The notes beneath the pieces were generated by a model. The model did no database searches, was not told the origin of the DNA, and saw nothing but the letters and a program-made list of their open reading frames with translations. Of a stretch of 64,000 nt of DNA, positions 34,647 to 42,894 are shown in pieces. Numbering within the stretch: position 1 is the first letter of the stretch; the number at the start of each line of letters is the position of its first letter. This stretch comes from Henriciella sp. (GTDB lineage Bacteria; Pseudomonadota; Alphaproteobacteria; Caulobacterales; Hyphomonadaceae): positions 248,001 to 312,000 of the forward strand of contig NZ_JAPYRE010000004.1 of the NCBI RefSeq assembly GCF_029936995.1. Direction: 5' to 3'. Made by a program: the position numbers and the translations under genes.

Positions 34647-35057
34647 TCACAGAAGATGCTGGATACCTGACAGGTCATAGCCTGCGCCTGCGGCGGCATC
34701 TACGATTTCCTCCGACTGGCCCTGTCCACCATGTGTCAGCGCCCAGGCCGTGATGGAGCGTGTGCCGGTGCGGCAATATGCCAGAACCGGTGTCGGGGCT
34801 TCGTTCAGGATGGACTGCATACGCTCAATGATTTCCGGGGTCGGTGCCCCGGAAAAGGGCACGGCCACAAAGGTCAGCCCGCGGGCTTCGGCCTGCGTGC
34901 GAATCGAGCCCATGCGCGGCTGGTCGACCCCGCCTTCGCCATCCGGCCGGTTGGCGATGATGGTCTTGAAGCCTGCGGCGGCGATTTCATCCAGATCGGT
35001 CTCGTCGATCTGTGGGGCAACAGAGAAATAGTCTGTCACGCGGCGGATGTCGGCCAT
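34647..35057 (-). CDS. TIGR01244/DUF442 family sulfur transferase or phosphatase-like protein
   Basis: A 136-residue protein with the family blocks VTDYFSVAPQIDETDLDEIAA, FKTIIANRPDGE and the active-site loop VLAYCRTGTRSITAWAL (C-x5-R). These small proteins are fused to or co-occur with beta-lactamase-like hydrolases (Blh) in sulfide metabolism, and are also related to dual-specificity phosphatases. The window does not show which reaction applies. Confidence 0.82.
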   Translation of the reverse strand: MADIRRVTDYFSVAPQIDETDLDEIAAAGFKTIIANRPDGEGGVDQPRMGSIRTQAEARGLTFVAVPFSGAPTPEIIERMQSILNEAPTPVLAYCRTGTRSITAWALTHGGQGQSEEIVDAAAGAGYDLSGIQHLL

Positions 35058-35181
35058 GTTGTTACCTCGGTGTCATGTGGCGTTGACAAGCGAACCTCTG
35101 GCGTGAACCTAGGATCGCGCTGCCGGACTTCCAAGTGCCGATAGCCGCTTCGAGTGAAACGGAAAAGAGAAAAACTCAATC

Positions 35182-36153
35182 GTGTCAGCGCTACAGCGAA
35201 GCTTTTCCCGTATTCCATGGGCTTATGTCACGCGACGGCTGCTGTTTGCGATTCCGACGCTTCTGGTCATCATCGCGGTTGCCTTCTTCATGATGCGCAT
35301 GGCGCCGGGCGGGCCGTTCGACGGTGAACGCAAGCTCAACGCGGCCACTGAAGCCGCCATCAAGGCGAAGTTTGGCCTCGACCAGCCGCTGTGGAAGCAG
35401 TTCTGGGACTATCTGCTCGGTGTATTGCAGGGCGATTTCGGTCCTTCGATGAAAACCCTCGGCAAGAGCGTGAATGATCTTATCGCGGACGGCCTTCCGG
35501 TCAGCCTTGCCATCGGCACGCTTTCCATGCTGGTCGCGCTGACTGTCGGCACAGCGCTCGGCGTATTTGCCGGCCTGCGCCAGAACACGGCTGGCGACTA
35601 TACAGTCATGGGGATCGCCATGGCGGGTATTTCCATCCCAACCTTCGTGACCGGCCCGTTGCTGATTCTCACCTTCGCGCTCGGGGCCGGGTTGTTCGCG
35701 GTCGGCGGGCTGGGCGAATACCCGAATATCGGGATGAGCTTTCACAACATGACCCTCCCGGTCCTGACACTCGCCCTGCCGCAGATCGCCATCATTTCCC
35801 GGCTGATGCGGGCCTCCACGATCGAGACGATGCGCTCGCCGCATGTGCGCACCGCGCGCGCCAAGGGGCTGGCCGAGCGCACCGTGATCCGCCGTCACGT
35901 CCTGCCATCTGCCGTCCTGCCGCTGGTCTCCTATGCCGGCCCGGCCATGGCGCGGGTGATGACCGGCTCACTCGTCATCGAGCGCATTTTCGGGCTGCCC
36001 GGCATGGGCTCGTATTTCGTCGATGGCGCGATCAACCGGGACTATACGCTCGTCATGGGCGCGCTGATCATCTACGCGACGCTGATCGTGATCTTCAACC
36101 TGATTGCCGACATCCTCTACGCGCTGCTCGACCCGAAAGTGAGTTATGACTGA
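35182..36153 (+). CDS. ABC transporter permease, OppB/DppB type
   Basis: A 323-residue inner-membrane permease with six helices. Start is GTG 35182. The N-terminal RRLLFAIPTLLVIIAVAFFM and the EAA loop (TARAKGLAERTVIRRHVLPSA) are characteristic of the DppB/OppB family of peptide or nickel importers. The stop overlaps oppC's ATG. No substrate-binding protein or ATPase gene is adjacent. TTGACA at 35083 with ACCTAG 18 bp later is a possible promoter. Confidence 0.9.
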   Translation: MSALQRSFSRIPWAYVTRRLLFAIPTLLVIIAVAFFMMRMAPGGPFDGERKLNAATEAAIKAKFGLDQPLWKQFWDYLLGVLQGDFGPSMKTLGKSVNDLIADGLPVSLAIGTLSMLVALTVGTALGVFAGLRQNTAGDYTVMGIAMAGISIPTFVTGPLLILTFALGAGLFAVGGLGEYPNIGMSFHNMTLPVLTLALPQIAIISRLMRASTIETMRSPHVRTARAKGLAERTVIRRHVLPSAVLPLVSYAGPAMARVMTGSLVIERIFGLPGMGSYFVDGAINRDYTLVMGALIIYATLIVIFNLIADILYALLDPKVSYD

Positions 36154-37055
36154 TGGTTGATACGCTGGACATGACGGGCCGGAAGGATCCGGTCGAGCAG
36201 GCGCTCGCAGGCGGACGTTCGCTGTGGGATGACGCCAAGCGCCGGCTGTTCAACAACAAGGCCGCTGTCATCTCCATGTGGGTGCTGGGTGTTCTGATCC
36301 TGATTGCGGCTTTCGGGCCGATGGTCTGGGTCCATGATTACAGCCAGATTTCCGCCGACACAGAACTGCCGCCCACCCTTCAGAACTGGCACCTGCTCGG
36401 CACCGATGAGCAGGGCCGCGATCTTGTCGCCCGCAACATGCTGGGCCTGCGCATCTCCATGGCGGTCGGCCTTGTGGCAACCATCGTCTCGCTCATCATC
36501 GGTGTGACATGGGGCGCGATTGCCGGTTTCGTCGGCGGGCGCGTCGACAACCTCATGATGCGCTTCGTCGACGTGCTCTACGCCATGCCCTTCATTTTCT
36601 TCGTCATCCTCCTGCTCACCGTTTTCGGGCGCAATATCATCCTGATCTTCGCCGCCATTGGCGCAGTTGAATGGCTGACCATGAGCCGGATCGTTCGCGG
36701 CCAGACACTCGCCATCAAGGGCAAGGAATTCATCGAGGCGGCCCGCGCCGCCGGCGTTTCCGGCCCGGCGATCATCCGCCGCCACATCCTGCCGAACGTG
36801 GTCGGCCCGGTCGCGGTCTATGTGACGCTCACCATCCCGGTCGTCATCATGGCGGAAAGCTTCCTCTCCTTCCTTGGTCTCGGCGTGAACGAGCCGCTGA
36901 CCTCGCTCGGCGTACTGATCTCCAACGGTGCCAAGGAAATGCAGGACAAGCCCTGGCTCCTCATGGCCCCGGCTGTCCTGATGGCGGTGACGCTCCTCTG
37001 CCTGAACTTCATCGGTGACGGCCTGCGCGACGCCCTCGATCCGAAAGAACGGTAA
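36153..37055 (+). CDS. ABC transporter permease, OppC/DppC type
   Basis: A 300-residue partner permease with an OppC_N-like N-terminus (RLFNNKAAVISMWVLGVLIL), GTDEQGRDLVARNMLGLRIS, and the EAA loop in KGKEFIEAARAAGVSGPAII. It overlaps the previous gene by 1 bp, so the two permeases are made together and would form a heterodimer. The ATPases and binding protein of a full Opp system are not present; they may be elsewhere in the genome. Confidence 0.9.
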   Translation: MVDTLDMTGRKDPVEQALAGGRSLWDDAKRRLFNNKAAVISMWVLGVLILIAAFGPMVWVHDYSQISADTELPPTLQNWHLLGTDEQGRDLVARNMLGLRISMAVGLVATIVSLIIGVTWGAIAGFVGGRVDNLMMRFVDVLYAMPFIFFVILLLTVFGRNIILIFAAIGAVEWLTMSRIVRGQTLAIKGKEFIEAARAAGVSGPAIIRRHILPNVVGPVAVYVTLTIPVVIMAESFLSFLGLGVNEPLTSLGVLISNGAKEMQDKPWLLMAPAVLMAVTLLCLNFIGDGLRDALDPKER

Positions 37056-37220
37056 AGCAAGCTCGGAGCAACCGGAATTGTTTGCGAACGGAGACTTGCG
37101 CCTGACCCGGACTCCAGCATTCCGGACTGGACGTTCAATTCCACGTCACGCCTGTTAGCAATAATCGGATTAAAACACCCATTCCCACCCGCGCATGAAT
37201 TGCGCTAAAGCCTCATCCCC

Positions 37221-38069
37221 ATGACCGATTCTCCTTTCATCGACCTTCAGTCGACGCACAATCCGCACCGCTGGTACCTGCCCGTGGAGGAGCGGCTCTG
37301 CGTCGGCCCGCCCGGCAAGAAGTTCCTGTTCGGGGGTGTCGGGCTGGCCACCGCAGTTACTGCGTTGGAGCGCACGACCGAGCGGCCATGTATCTGGGCG
37401 ACCTCGCAATATCTCTCTTTTGCCAATCCTGGCCATGTCGTCGATGTCGACGTGCGCGCACCCGTCGTTGGCAAGAATATCACCCAGGCCCGCGTGCTCG
37501 CCCATGTCGGAGAACGGGAGATTTTCACCGCGAATGCCGCCGTCGGCGCACGCGACTCTGACCAGTCCCATCAGTGGCTGACCATGCCGGACGTACCTGC
37601 GCCGGACGACTGCCCGCCCATGCCGCGCTTCGACGAGACGAGCGAGGACCTGCACACCTTCCTCGACATGCGTGTCGGCCAGGGTCGCTACGCGCGCGGG
37701 CGTGACGTGAAAGGCGGGCGCAGTGAGGATGGCCGCGTCGTCCTCTGGGGCCGCGCAAAGACCGGCCATCCGATCGACTCGGTCATGCTGGCCGTTCTTG
37801 CAGATTTCGTCCCCTCCGGCACCAGCCATGCGCTTGGCCTGCCAGCCGGGGCGAACTCCCTCGACAATACGATCCGCATCCGCCGCATCGTCGAGACCGA
37901 ATGGGTGTGCTGCGACATCCAGATCGAGGGCGTACACAATGGCTTTGTACACGGCCGCATTGCCATGTTCGCTGATGATGGCACGCTGATGGCCACCGGC
38001 AGCCAGTCCGGAATCATCCGCGTATTCGATCCGGAAGCCTTCAAGGCCCGCTTCAAGAAGGAGGGGTAG
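37221..38069 (+). CDS. Acyl-CoA thioesterase family protein (double hotdog, TesB-like)
   Basis: A 282-residue protein with duplicated hotdog halves. The N-terminal half has GGVGLATAVTALERTTE, and the second half has HPIDSVMLAVLADFVPSG with the conserved Asp followed by LDNTIRIRRI and GFVHGRIAMFADDGTLMATG. It probably hydrolyses acyl-CoA thioesters, again fitting lipid catabolism. No close operon partner. Confidence 0.82.
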   Translation: MTDSPFIDLQSTHNPHRWYLPVEERLCVGPPGKKFLFGGVGLATAVTALERTTERPCIWATSQYLSFANPGHVVDVDVRAPVVGKNITQARVLAHVGEREIFTANAAVGARDSDQSHQWLTMPDVPAPDDCPPMPRFDETSEDLHTFLDMRVGQGRYARGRDVKGGRSEDGRVVLWGRAKTGHPIDSVMLAVLADFVPSGTSHALGLPAGANSLDNTIRIRRIVETEWVCCDIQIEGVHNGFVHGRIAMFADDGTLMATGSQSGIIRVFDPEAFKARFKKEG

Positions 38070-38123
38070 GGCGTTTCCTCGGCTCATTCCGGCCTGCGCC
38101 AGGATGAACGGCGTAAATGGTAT

Positions 38124-38612
38124 CTACTCCAGCGCCGCCCGGGCCGCATCCGCGCTGGCGGCGCAGCTTGTCGCGCCAGCCTCCGCCGCTGGCCCGTCTT
38201 GTCCGGCTGACTGCGCCGCTGCCACCGCAATCGTTTCCGCGTCGGAGAACATCGCCGCCAGCCGCTTCAGGCTCGTATGCGTCTCGCGTGCACTGTCTGC
38301 GGTGTCGAGCGCGTCGAGTTGGACTTCGCCTTCCTCGGCCATGCCCCGAAAGATGCAGCCAAGGTCAGACGGGCCGCCATTGCCATCAATCCAGCTGCCA
38401 AGCCGGGACGCCGTCATGGAGAACCGCGCAATCTCCGTTTCAAAATCACTCGGCACATTCACCGTGCCGGAGGCTTCGATTACGGAAATCAGGCTGGCGG
38501 TGTCCTCGCGCAGGTCGCTTGCTTTCACGCCCCATTGCGTCGCCAGTTCGGGCGAGGCGGCAGCGCTGAAGGGCAGGGCGGCAGCGGCAAGGGCAAGCAG
38601 CATTCGTTTCAT
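38124..38612 (-). CDS. Exported hypothetical protein
   Basis: A 162-residue protein. ATG 38612 gives a short signal peptide (MLLALAAAALPFSAAAS) with a twin-Ala cleavage area. The mature part is acidic, helical and Ala-rich with two Cys (LGCIF, TSCAA), possibly a disulfide. No family recognised. Monocistronic, convergent with the thioesterase gene. Confidence 0.6.
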   Translation of the reverse strand: MKRMLLALAAAALPFSAAASPELATQWGVKASDLREDTASLISVIEASGTVNVPSDFETEIARFSMTASRLGSWIDGNGGPSDLGCIFRGMAEEGEVQLDALDTADSARETHTSLKRLAAMFSDAETIAVAAAQSAGQDGPAAEAGATSCAASADAARAALE

Positions 38613-38699
38613 GTCGGCACGTCTCCGGATTTCTCCTGAGAGGCGAAGCAAGCCCCGTGCCGCTCGCCTGAAAGTAGACTCAATGTATAATTCCCAGAC

Positions 38700-38987
38700 A
38701 TGAGCACATTATCAGTGGGGCCAAGCATGGGAATTTTCAGAAGTGAAAAAGGGACCGTGTCGTTGAATCAAATGCCCAACCATGAGCCTGCAACACTTCG
38801 CAAACTGTCAGATGACGAGTTGCTTAAGTTCATTGGTGGTTGGAGAGTTGGCACGGAAAAGCATCTAGCTGGTATGCAGGAGTTGGAGCGACGTAATTCA
38901 AGACCTGCGGACATAAGGTCTTGGATCGCTATAGCTATTTCTTTCTTCGCAATGCTGGTAGCGCTTGGGCAAGCATTACTGAGTTAG
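38700..38987 (+). CDS. Small tail-anchored membrane protein, atypical composition
   Basis: Up to 95 residues; internal starts at ATG 38727 (MGIFRS) and 38772 (MPNHEP) are possible. It has a soluble charged N-terminus (LRKLSDDELLKFIGGWRVG) and one C-terminal hydrophobic helix (IRSWIAIAISFFAMLVALG). The GC content is clearly lower than its neighbours and codon use is different, which suggests recent acquisition. Similar short LRKLSDDEL-type proteins occur as orphan membrane proteins; no function known. Confidence 0.55.
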   Translation: MSTLSVGPSMGIFRSEKGTVSLNQMPNHEPATLRKLSDDELLKFIGGWRVGTEKHLAGMQELERRNSRPADIRSWIAIAISFFAMLVALGQALLS

Positions 38988-39003
38988 TCATCTTGAACCT
39001 CGC

Positions 39004-39032
39004 TTGACTTCGCCGCCCCCGCCCCATATTCA
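39004..39032 (+). promoter_or_regulatory. Promoter of the histidine operon leader
   Basis: TTGACT (39004-39009) and TATTCA (39027-39032) with an exact 17-bp spacer. Transcription would start about 7 nt later, at 39039-39041, that is at or next to the leader ATG at 39041. Confidence 0.65.
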
Positions 39033-39040
39033 GCCTCGCA

Positions 39041-39079
39041 ATGAATACGAGAACGCATCACCACCATCACCACGCGTGA
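39041..39079 (+). CDS. hisL: Histidine operon leader peptide (attenuator)
   Basis: A 12-codon frame, MNTRTHHHHHHA followed by TGA, with six consecutive His codons (39056-39073). It lies 180 bp upstream of hisS, the first gene of hisS-hisZ-hisG, and starts at about the predicted transcription start, explaining why there is no ribosome site (leaderless translation). The layout follows the his leader of enteric bacteria (seven His codons) although the sequence is unrelated. When charged tRNA-His is short, ribosomes would stall on the His codons and alter the downstream hairpins. The run is too short for routine ORF calling. Confidence 0.75.
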   Translation: MNTRTHHHHHHA

Positions 39080-39157
39080 CGCGCCGATCGAGGCGCGAAC
39101 CGGTCCGGCTGCGCCTCTCTCTCAAGTGTTCATTCTTCTCATTGAACCGCCAGAGGC
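39080..39157 (+). promoter_or_regulatory. His attenuator hairpins (mutually exclusive)
   Basis: Right after the leader stop, CGCGCC (39080-39085) pairs with GGCGCG (39092-39097). The same middle segment, extended to GAGGCGCG (39090-39097), also pairs with TGCGCCTC (39110-39117), giving an 8-bp stem including one G-U, followed by the U-rich UCUCUC...UGUUCAUUCUUCUC stretch. The two stems share bases and cannot coexist, as expected for antiterminator versus terminator. A further stem, GCCTCT (39113-39118) with AGAGGC (39152-39157), competes with the second. The U-run is impure, so terminator strength is uncertain. Confidence 0.55.
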
Positions 39158-39261
39158 AGACGCGCCGCCACCCGGTCTCGCGCCCTATCGACGCGTCCGC
39201 CTTCACACGCTGAACAGCTTCGTCTAAGGCGAAGCGCGACTGACCAGACAGGACGGCCTCA

Positions 39262-40755
39262 ATGAGCAAGAAGAAGAAACAGGACCCGGACGCCCCGAAG
39301 ACAGGGAAGGACCTCGCCCGCAGCCCCCGAGGCTTTCCGGACCGGCGCGAGGGCCTCATTCATGCCCAGGCCGAGATGATCGACCGGGTGACATCTGTCT
39401 ATCGCCGCTGGGGCTTCGAGGCGCTGGACACTGGCGCATTCGAATATGCTGACGCGCTCGGCAAGTTCCTGCCCGATGATGACCGCCCGAATGCCGGGGT
39501 CTTCTCGCTTCAGGATGATGACGAGCAGTGGATTTCGCTGCGCTATGATCTCACCGCCCCGCTTGCGCGCTTTGCTGCAGAGAACTGGCAGACCCTGCCG
39601 AAGCCCTTCCGCCGCTATGCGTCCGGCCCGGTCTGGCGCAACGAGAAGCCGGGGCCCGGGCGGTTCCGTGAATTCCTGCAATGCGATGCCGACACGGTCG
39701 GCGCGCCGGGGCCCCATGCCGATGCGGAGATGATCGCGATGGCCGCTGAAGCGATGCGCGCGGCCGGCGCGGGCGACAGCGAATTCGTCGTGCGGGTGAA
39801 CACGCGCCGCCTTCTGAATGCGGTCCTCTCCGGCGTCGGCGCATCGGATGCGGGCACCCACCTCACCATATTGCGCGCGCTCGACAAGATGGACCGGCTG
39901 GGCGAAAGCGGCGTTGCCGACCTCCTGGGCAAGGGCCGCATGGACGATAGCGGGGACTTCACCAAGGGGGCCGGACTGGACCCTGAGCAAGTCAAACGTG
40001 TCCTCGCCTTCGCGCAGGCTGGCCGCGAGACCCGTGGCGAGACGCTGGAAGCGCTGGGGCAGGCCGTCGGCACCGGCGAGGAAGCGCAGGCCGGGCTCGA
40101 TGAGCTCACCGCCATCGCCAGGGCGCTTGAAGCCTTTGGCTGCCCGGAAGGTGATGTGGCCTTCGACCCGTCGGTGGTGCGCGGCCTTGAATACTATACC
40201 GGCCCGGTCTTCGAGGCCGAACTGCTGCGTGAAACGCTCGACGAGGATGGCAACACCGTCCGCATCGGCTCTGTCGGCGGCGGCGGGCGCTATGACGATC
40301 TCGTCGCGCGCTTCACCGGTGAGAAAGTGCCCGCGACCGGCTTTTCCGTCGGTATCTCGCGCCTCGCCACCGCGTTTGCCATTTCCGGCAATATAGACGC
40401 GCTCAACGGCCCGGTTGTCGTGCTCAACCTCAACCGCGAAGACCCGTCAGACGCGCTCAGGGTGGCGACCGAACTCAGAAATGCAGGCATCCGCGCGGAA
40501 GCCTATATGGGTGGCTCCGGCATGCGCCCGCAGATGAAATATGCAGACCGCCGCGGCGCGCCCGTCGCCGTCATGGTCGGCGAGGACGAGATCGCCAAGG
40601 GCGTCGTCACCATCAAGGACCTGAAGGAAGGTGCGAAACAGGCCGCGGCGATCAAGTCGAATGCGGAATACCGCGAGGCGCGCCCCGGCCAGTTCGAAGC
40701 CCCGCGTAGTGAAATGATCGCCCGCGTGCGTGAGATTGTCGAGGCCGCCGAATGA
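39262..40755 (+). CDS. hisS: Histidine--tRNA ligase
   Basis: A 497-residue class II aminoacyl-tRNA synthetase that charges tRNA-His. Motif 2 and the His-binding regions are visible: LRYDLTAPLARF, VWRNEKPGPGRFREF and RGLEYYTGPVFEAEL, and the C-terminal anticodon domain starts near NGPVVVLNL. It is longer than the E. coli enzyme (about 424), with a basic N-terminal extension (MSKKKKQDPDAP), a pattern seen in alphaproteobacterial HisRS. It overlaps hisZ by 4 bp, which places tRNA charging under the same leader as histidine synthesis. Confidence 0.95.
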   Translation: MSKKKKQDPDAPKTGKDLARSPRGFPDRREGLIHAQAEMIDRVTSVYRRWGFEALDTGAFEYADALGKFLPDDDRPNAGVFSLQDDDEQWISLRYDLTAPLARFAAENWQTLPKPFRRYASGPVWRNEKPGPGRFREFLQCDADTVGAPGPHADAEMIAMAAEAMRAAGAGDSEFVVRVNTRRLLNAVLSGVGASDAGTHLTILRALDKMDRLGESGVADLLGKGRMDDSGDFTKGAGLDPEQVKRVLAFAQAGRETRGETLEALGQAVGTGEEAQAGLDELTAIARALEAFGCPEGDVAFDPSVVRGLEYYTGPVFEAELLRETLDEDGNTVRIGSVGGGGRYDDLVARFTGEKVPATGFSVGISRLATAFAISGNIDALNGPVVVLNLNREDPSDALRVATELRNAGIRAEAYMGGSGMRPQMKYADRRGAPVAVMVGEDEIAKGVVTIKDLKEGAKQAAAIKSNAEYREARPGQFEAPRSEMIARVREIVEAAE

Positions 40756-41852
40756 CCAGCCCGGAAGACATTTTCGCCCGCCTCGGCGGCGAGCTCACCG
40801 ATCCCCCCATCGTCATGCCGGCGAGCCAGCCGCTGGAGCTCTCCGGCGAGGCGGTGCGTGCGCGCCTCTGCGTCTTTGTCGGCGCGAATGGTGAGGAATG
40901 CGCCCTGCGCCCTGATCTCACCCTGCCGCTTGCCATCGCGCAGGCCGAAGCCGGTGTCAGTGGCGAGACCGTCAAACGCTATGCTGCACGCGCCTTCCGC
41001 TTACCCATCGTGCCCGACGACAGGGTGGAGTTCACACAGGTCGGCTTCGAGCGCTATGGTGCGGCGTCCACGCCTGAGACCGATGCCGATGTCTTCGCAC
41101 TCGTCTGCGAAGCCGCCCGCGAGTCCGGTGTGAAGGAAAGCGAGACCCGTATGGGCGACCTGGCCGTCTTCCCGGCTTTTGTCGACGCACTTTCGCTGGC
41201 GCCCGGTCTTGCCGATGCGCTGAAGCGTGCCTTCCGCCAGGTTGGCGGGGTTTCGGCGCTGCTCGAGGCAAAGCCGGAACAGCCCGCCCACGGTCTCGCT
41301 GCCCGTCTCAAGGGCGCAAGCCCGGCCGAAGCCAAGGCCATCGTGGCCGACATTTTCGCCCTGTCAGGCATCCAGCCGCAGGGCACCCGCACGCTGGACG
41401 AGATTGTCGAGGGTCTGCTGGCCCAGGCTGCTGACGCCGAACATGGCGGTGCGCCGGAACTGGCGCGCGAGACGCTCGAGGCTGTCATGGCCGTCGATTG
41501 CCCGCCCGAAGAAGCTGCCGACAGCCTCTCGACCATTGCTCGCAAGGCCGGCGTCAGCGGCGTTGATCCGGTTCTGGAAGGTCTGGAAAAGCGTGTTTCG
41601 GCGATGCGCGCGCAGGCGGGCGACTTCATGACGAGTGCCCGTTTCGGCACCCCCTTCGGACGCCGCTTCAATTATTATGACGGCTTCCTGTTCGAGCTGT
41701 TCCGCCCCGGTGAAGCCTCGGGCCGCAAGCCGTTCGGGGCGGGGGGGCGCTATGACACGCTCCTGTCAAAACTCTCGAATGGCACCGTCGATGCCACCGC
41801 GATTGGTGGGGTCGTGCGCCCCGACCGCCTGAAAGAGGGAGGCGCATCATGA
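40752..41852 (+). CDS. hisZ: ATP phosphoribosyltransferase regulatory subunit
   Basis: A 366-residue HisRS-like protein without catalytic anticodon domain, the activating subunit that forms a complex with short HisG. The HisRS-like core is seen in LRPDLTLPLAIAQAE and the conserved FQ VGFERYGA region, and RFGTPFGRRFNYYDGFLFE at the C-terminus. It sits between hisS and hisG with 4-bp overlaps on both sides, so the three proteins are made together. Confidence 0.92.
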   Translation: MTSPEDIFARLGGELTDPPIVMPASQPLELSGEAVRARLCVFVGANGEECALRPDLTLPLAIAQAEAGVSGETVKRYAARAFRLPIVPDDRVEFTQVGFERYGAASTPETDADVFALVCEAARESGVKESETRMGDLAVFPAFVDALSLAPGLADALKRAFRQVGGVSALLEAKPEQPAHGLAARLKGASPAEAKAIVADIFALSGIQPQGTRTLDEIVEGLLAQAADAEHGGAPELARETLEAVMAVDCPPEEAADSLSTIARKAGVSGVDPVLEGLEKRVSAMRAQAGDFMTSARFGTPFGRRFNYYDGFLFELFRPGEASGRKPFGAGGRYDTLLSKLSNGTVDATAIGGVVRPDRLKEGGAS

Positions 41853-42793
41853 GCCGCCTGACGATTGCGATTCCCTCCAAGGGGCGCCTTAAAGAGAATG
41901 CCGAGAACTGGTTCGCCAAGGCCGGGTTCAGCCTGAAGCAGACCGGTGGTGCCCGTGGCTACACGGCAGAGCTGAAGGGCCTTGCCGAAGCTGATGTGCT
42001 GCTTCTGTCTGCCCGTGAAATTGCGCAGGGACTGATCGACGGGGCCTTCCATATCGGCGTGACCGGCGAGGACCTGCTGAATGACCTCTCACCGGACCTG
42101 TCCCGCGATGCGAGCGTCATACGCCGGCTTGATTTCGGCGGCGCGGATGTCGTCGTAGCCGTCCCGTCAGCCTGGCTGGACGTGAACACGATGCGTGAGC
42201 TGGAAGCCGCTGGCGCGCTGTTCCGCCAGAAGCATGGACGCCGTATGCGGGTCGCGACCAAGTATATGCGGCTGACGCGCAACTTCTTCGCGCAGAAATC
42301 TGTTGGCGAATATCGGCTGATCGAGAGCGCCGGGGCGACAGAGGCCGCGCCCAGTTCTGGGCAGGCTGAAGTCATCGTCGATATCACCTCGACCGGCGCG
42401 ACGCTCAAGGCCAATGGTCTGAAAGTGCTCGATGATGGTGTGATGCTGAAGTCCAAGGCGGCGCTCACCGGATCGCTGGGGGCGCATTGGGACGAGGAAG
42501 CGCTCGGCGCGCTGGAAAAACTGCTTGCTTCGGTCGAGGCGGTGGAATCGGCGGATGCGAAGAAACTGCTACAGGCCGCGCATCCGATCCCCGATTCTCT
42601 CCTCACAGGCGAAAACCTGGAGCCCGTGTCGGAAAATGCGGCTCTGTCGACCGCTCAGGCGGCGAAAGAAAATGCCCGGCGAATCGCGGAATCGGGGGCT
42701 GGGCCTGTTTCCATCCTCGGTGCAGAGTTCATTTTTGACCGGAATACGCCGTCATTCGAGAACTTTGTTACCAATCTGAAACAGCGCGCTTGA
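41849..42793 (+). CDS. hisG: ATP phosphoribosyltransferase catalytic subunit
   Basis: The enzyme of the first step of histidine synthesis, condensing ATP with PRPP. The N-terminus (AIPSKGRLKENAENWF) and the PRPP-binding EVIVDITSTGATLKANGLKVL are typical. At 314 residues it is longer than the 210-230 residue short form usually found with HisZ, with an extra C-terminal segment after LEKLLASVEA; similar lengths occur in other alphaproteobacteria. The window does not contain the other his genes. Confidence 0.92.
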   Translation: MSRLTIAIPSKGRLKENAENWFAKAGFSLKQTGGARGYTAELKGLAEADVLLLSAREIAQGLIDGAFHIGVTGEDLLNDLSPDLSRDASVIRRLDFGGADVVVAVPSAWLDVNTMRELEAAGALFRQKHGRRMRVATKYMRLTRNFFAQKSVGEYRLIESAGATEAAPSSGQAEVIVDITSTGATLKANGLKVLDDGVMLKSKAALTGSLGAHWDEEALGALEKLLASVEAVESADAKKLLQAAHPIPDSLLTGENLEPVSENAALSTAQAAKENARRIAESGAGPVSILGAEFIFDRNTPSFENFVTNLKQRA

Positions 42794-42818
42794 CTTTGTG
42801 ACAGAAAATTGGCGTTAT

Positions 42819-42894
42819 GAGTCTTGCAAGTTTCTGGGAGGAAACGCTGCAAGAACTCTTACAGGCGCGGCCCGATGGCCGCGCCAATTTTTTT
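42819..42894 (+). terminator. hisG 3' UTR: long hairpin plus intrinsic terminator
   Basis: Hairpin 1: 42819-42858, stems GAGT/ACTC, CTTGCA/TGCAAG and GTTTC/GAAAC (15 bp in total, one bulged A and a small internal loop) closing a TGGGAG loop. Hairpin 2: perfect 9-bp GGCGCGGCC/GGCCGCGCC with CGAT loop (42864-42885), followed by AATTTTTTT (42886-42892). The second is a textbook Rho-independent terminator for the his operon; the first may be a stable 3' UTR element. Confidence 0.85.

Noticed and set aside
34642-34651. TGTGATCACA palindrome near the TIGR01244 gene end
   Set aside because: It resembles a Crp half-site pair but lacks the 6-bp spacer and lies over the stop codon of the gene, at the end of a transcription unit, so a Crp operator is not supported.
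39004-39213. A 69-codon plus-strand frame in the his leader region
   Set aside because: It is in a different frame from the His-codon run, starts at the TTG of the promoter -35 box, and has only low-complexity Arg/Pro content; the 12-codon leader explains the region better.
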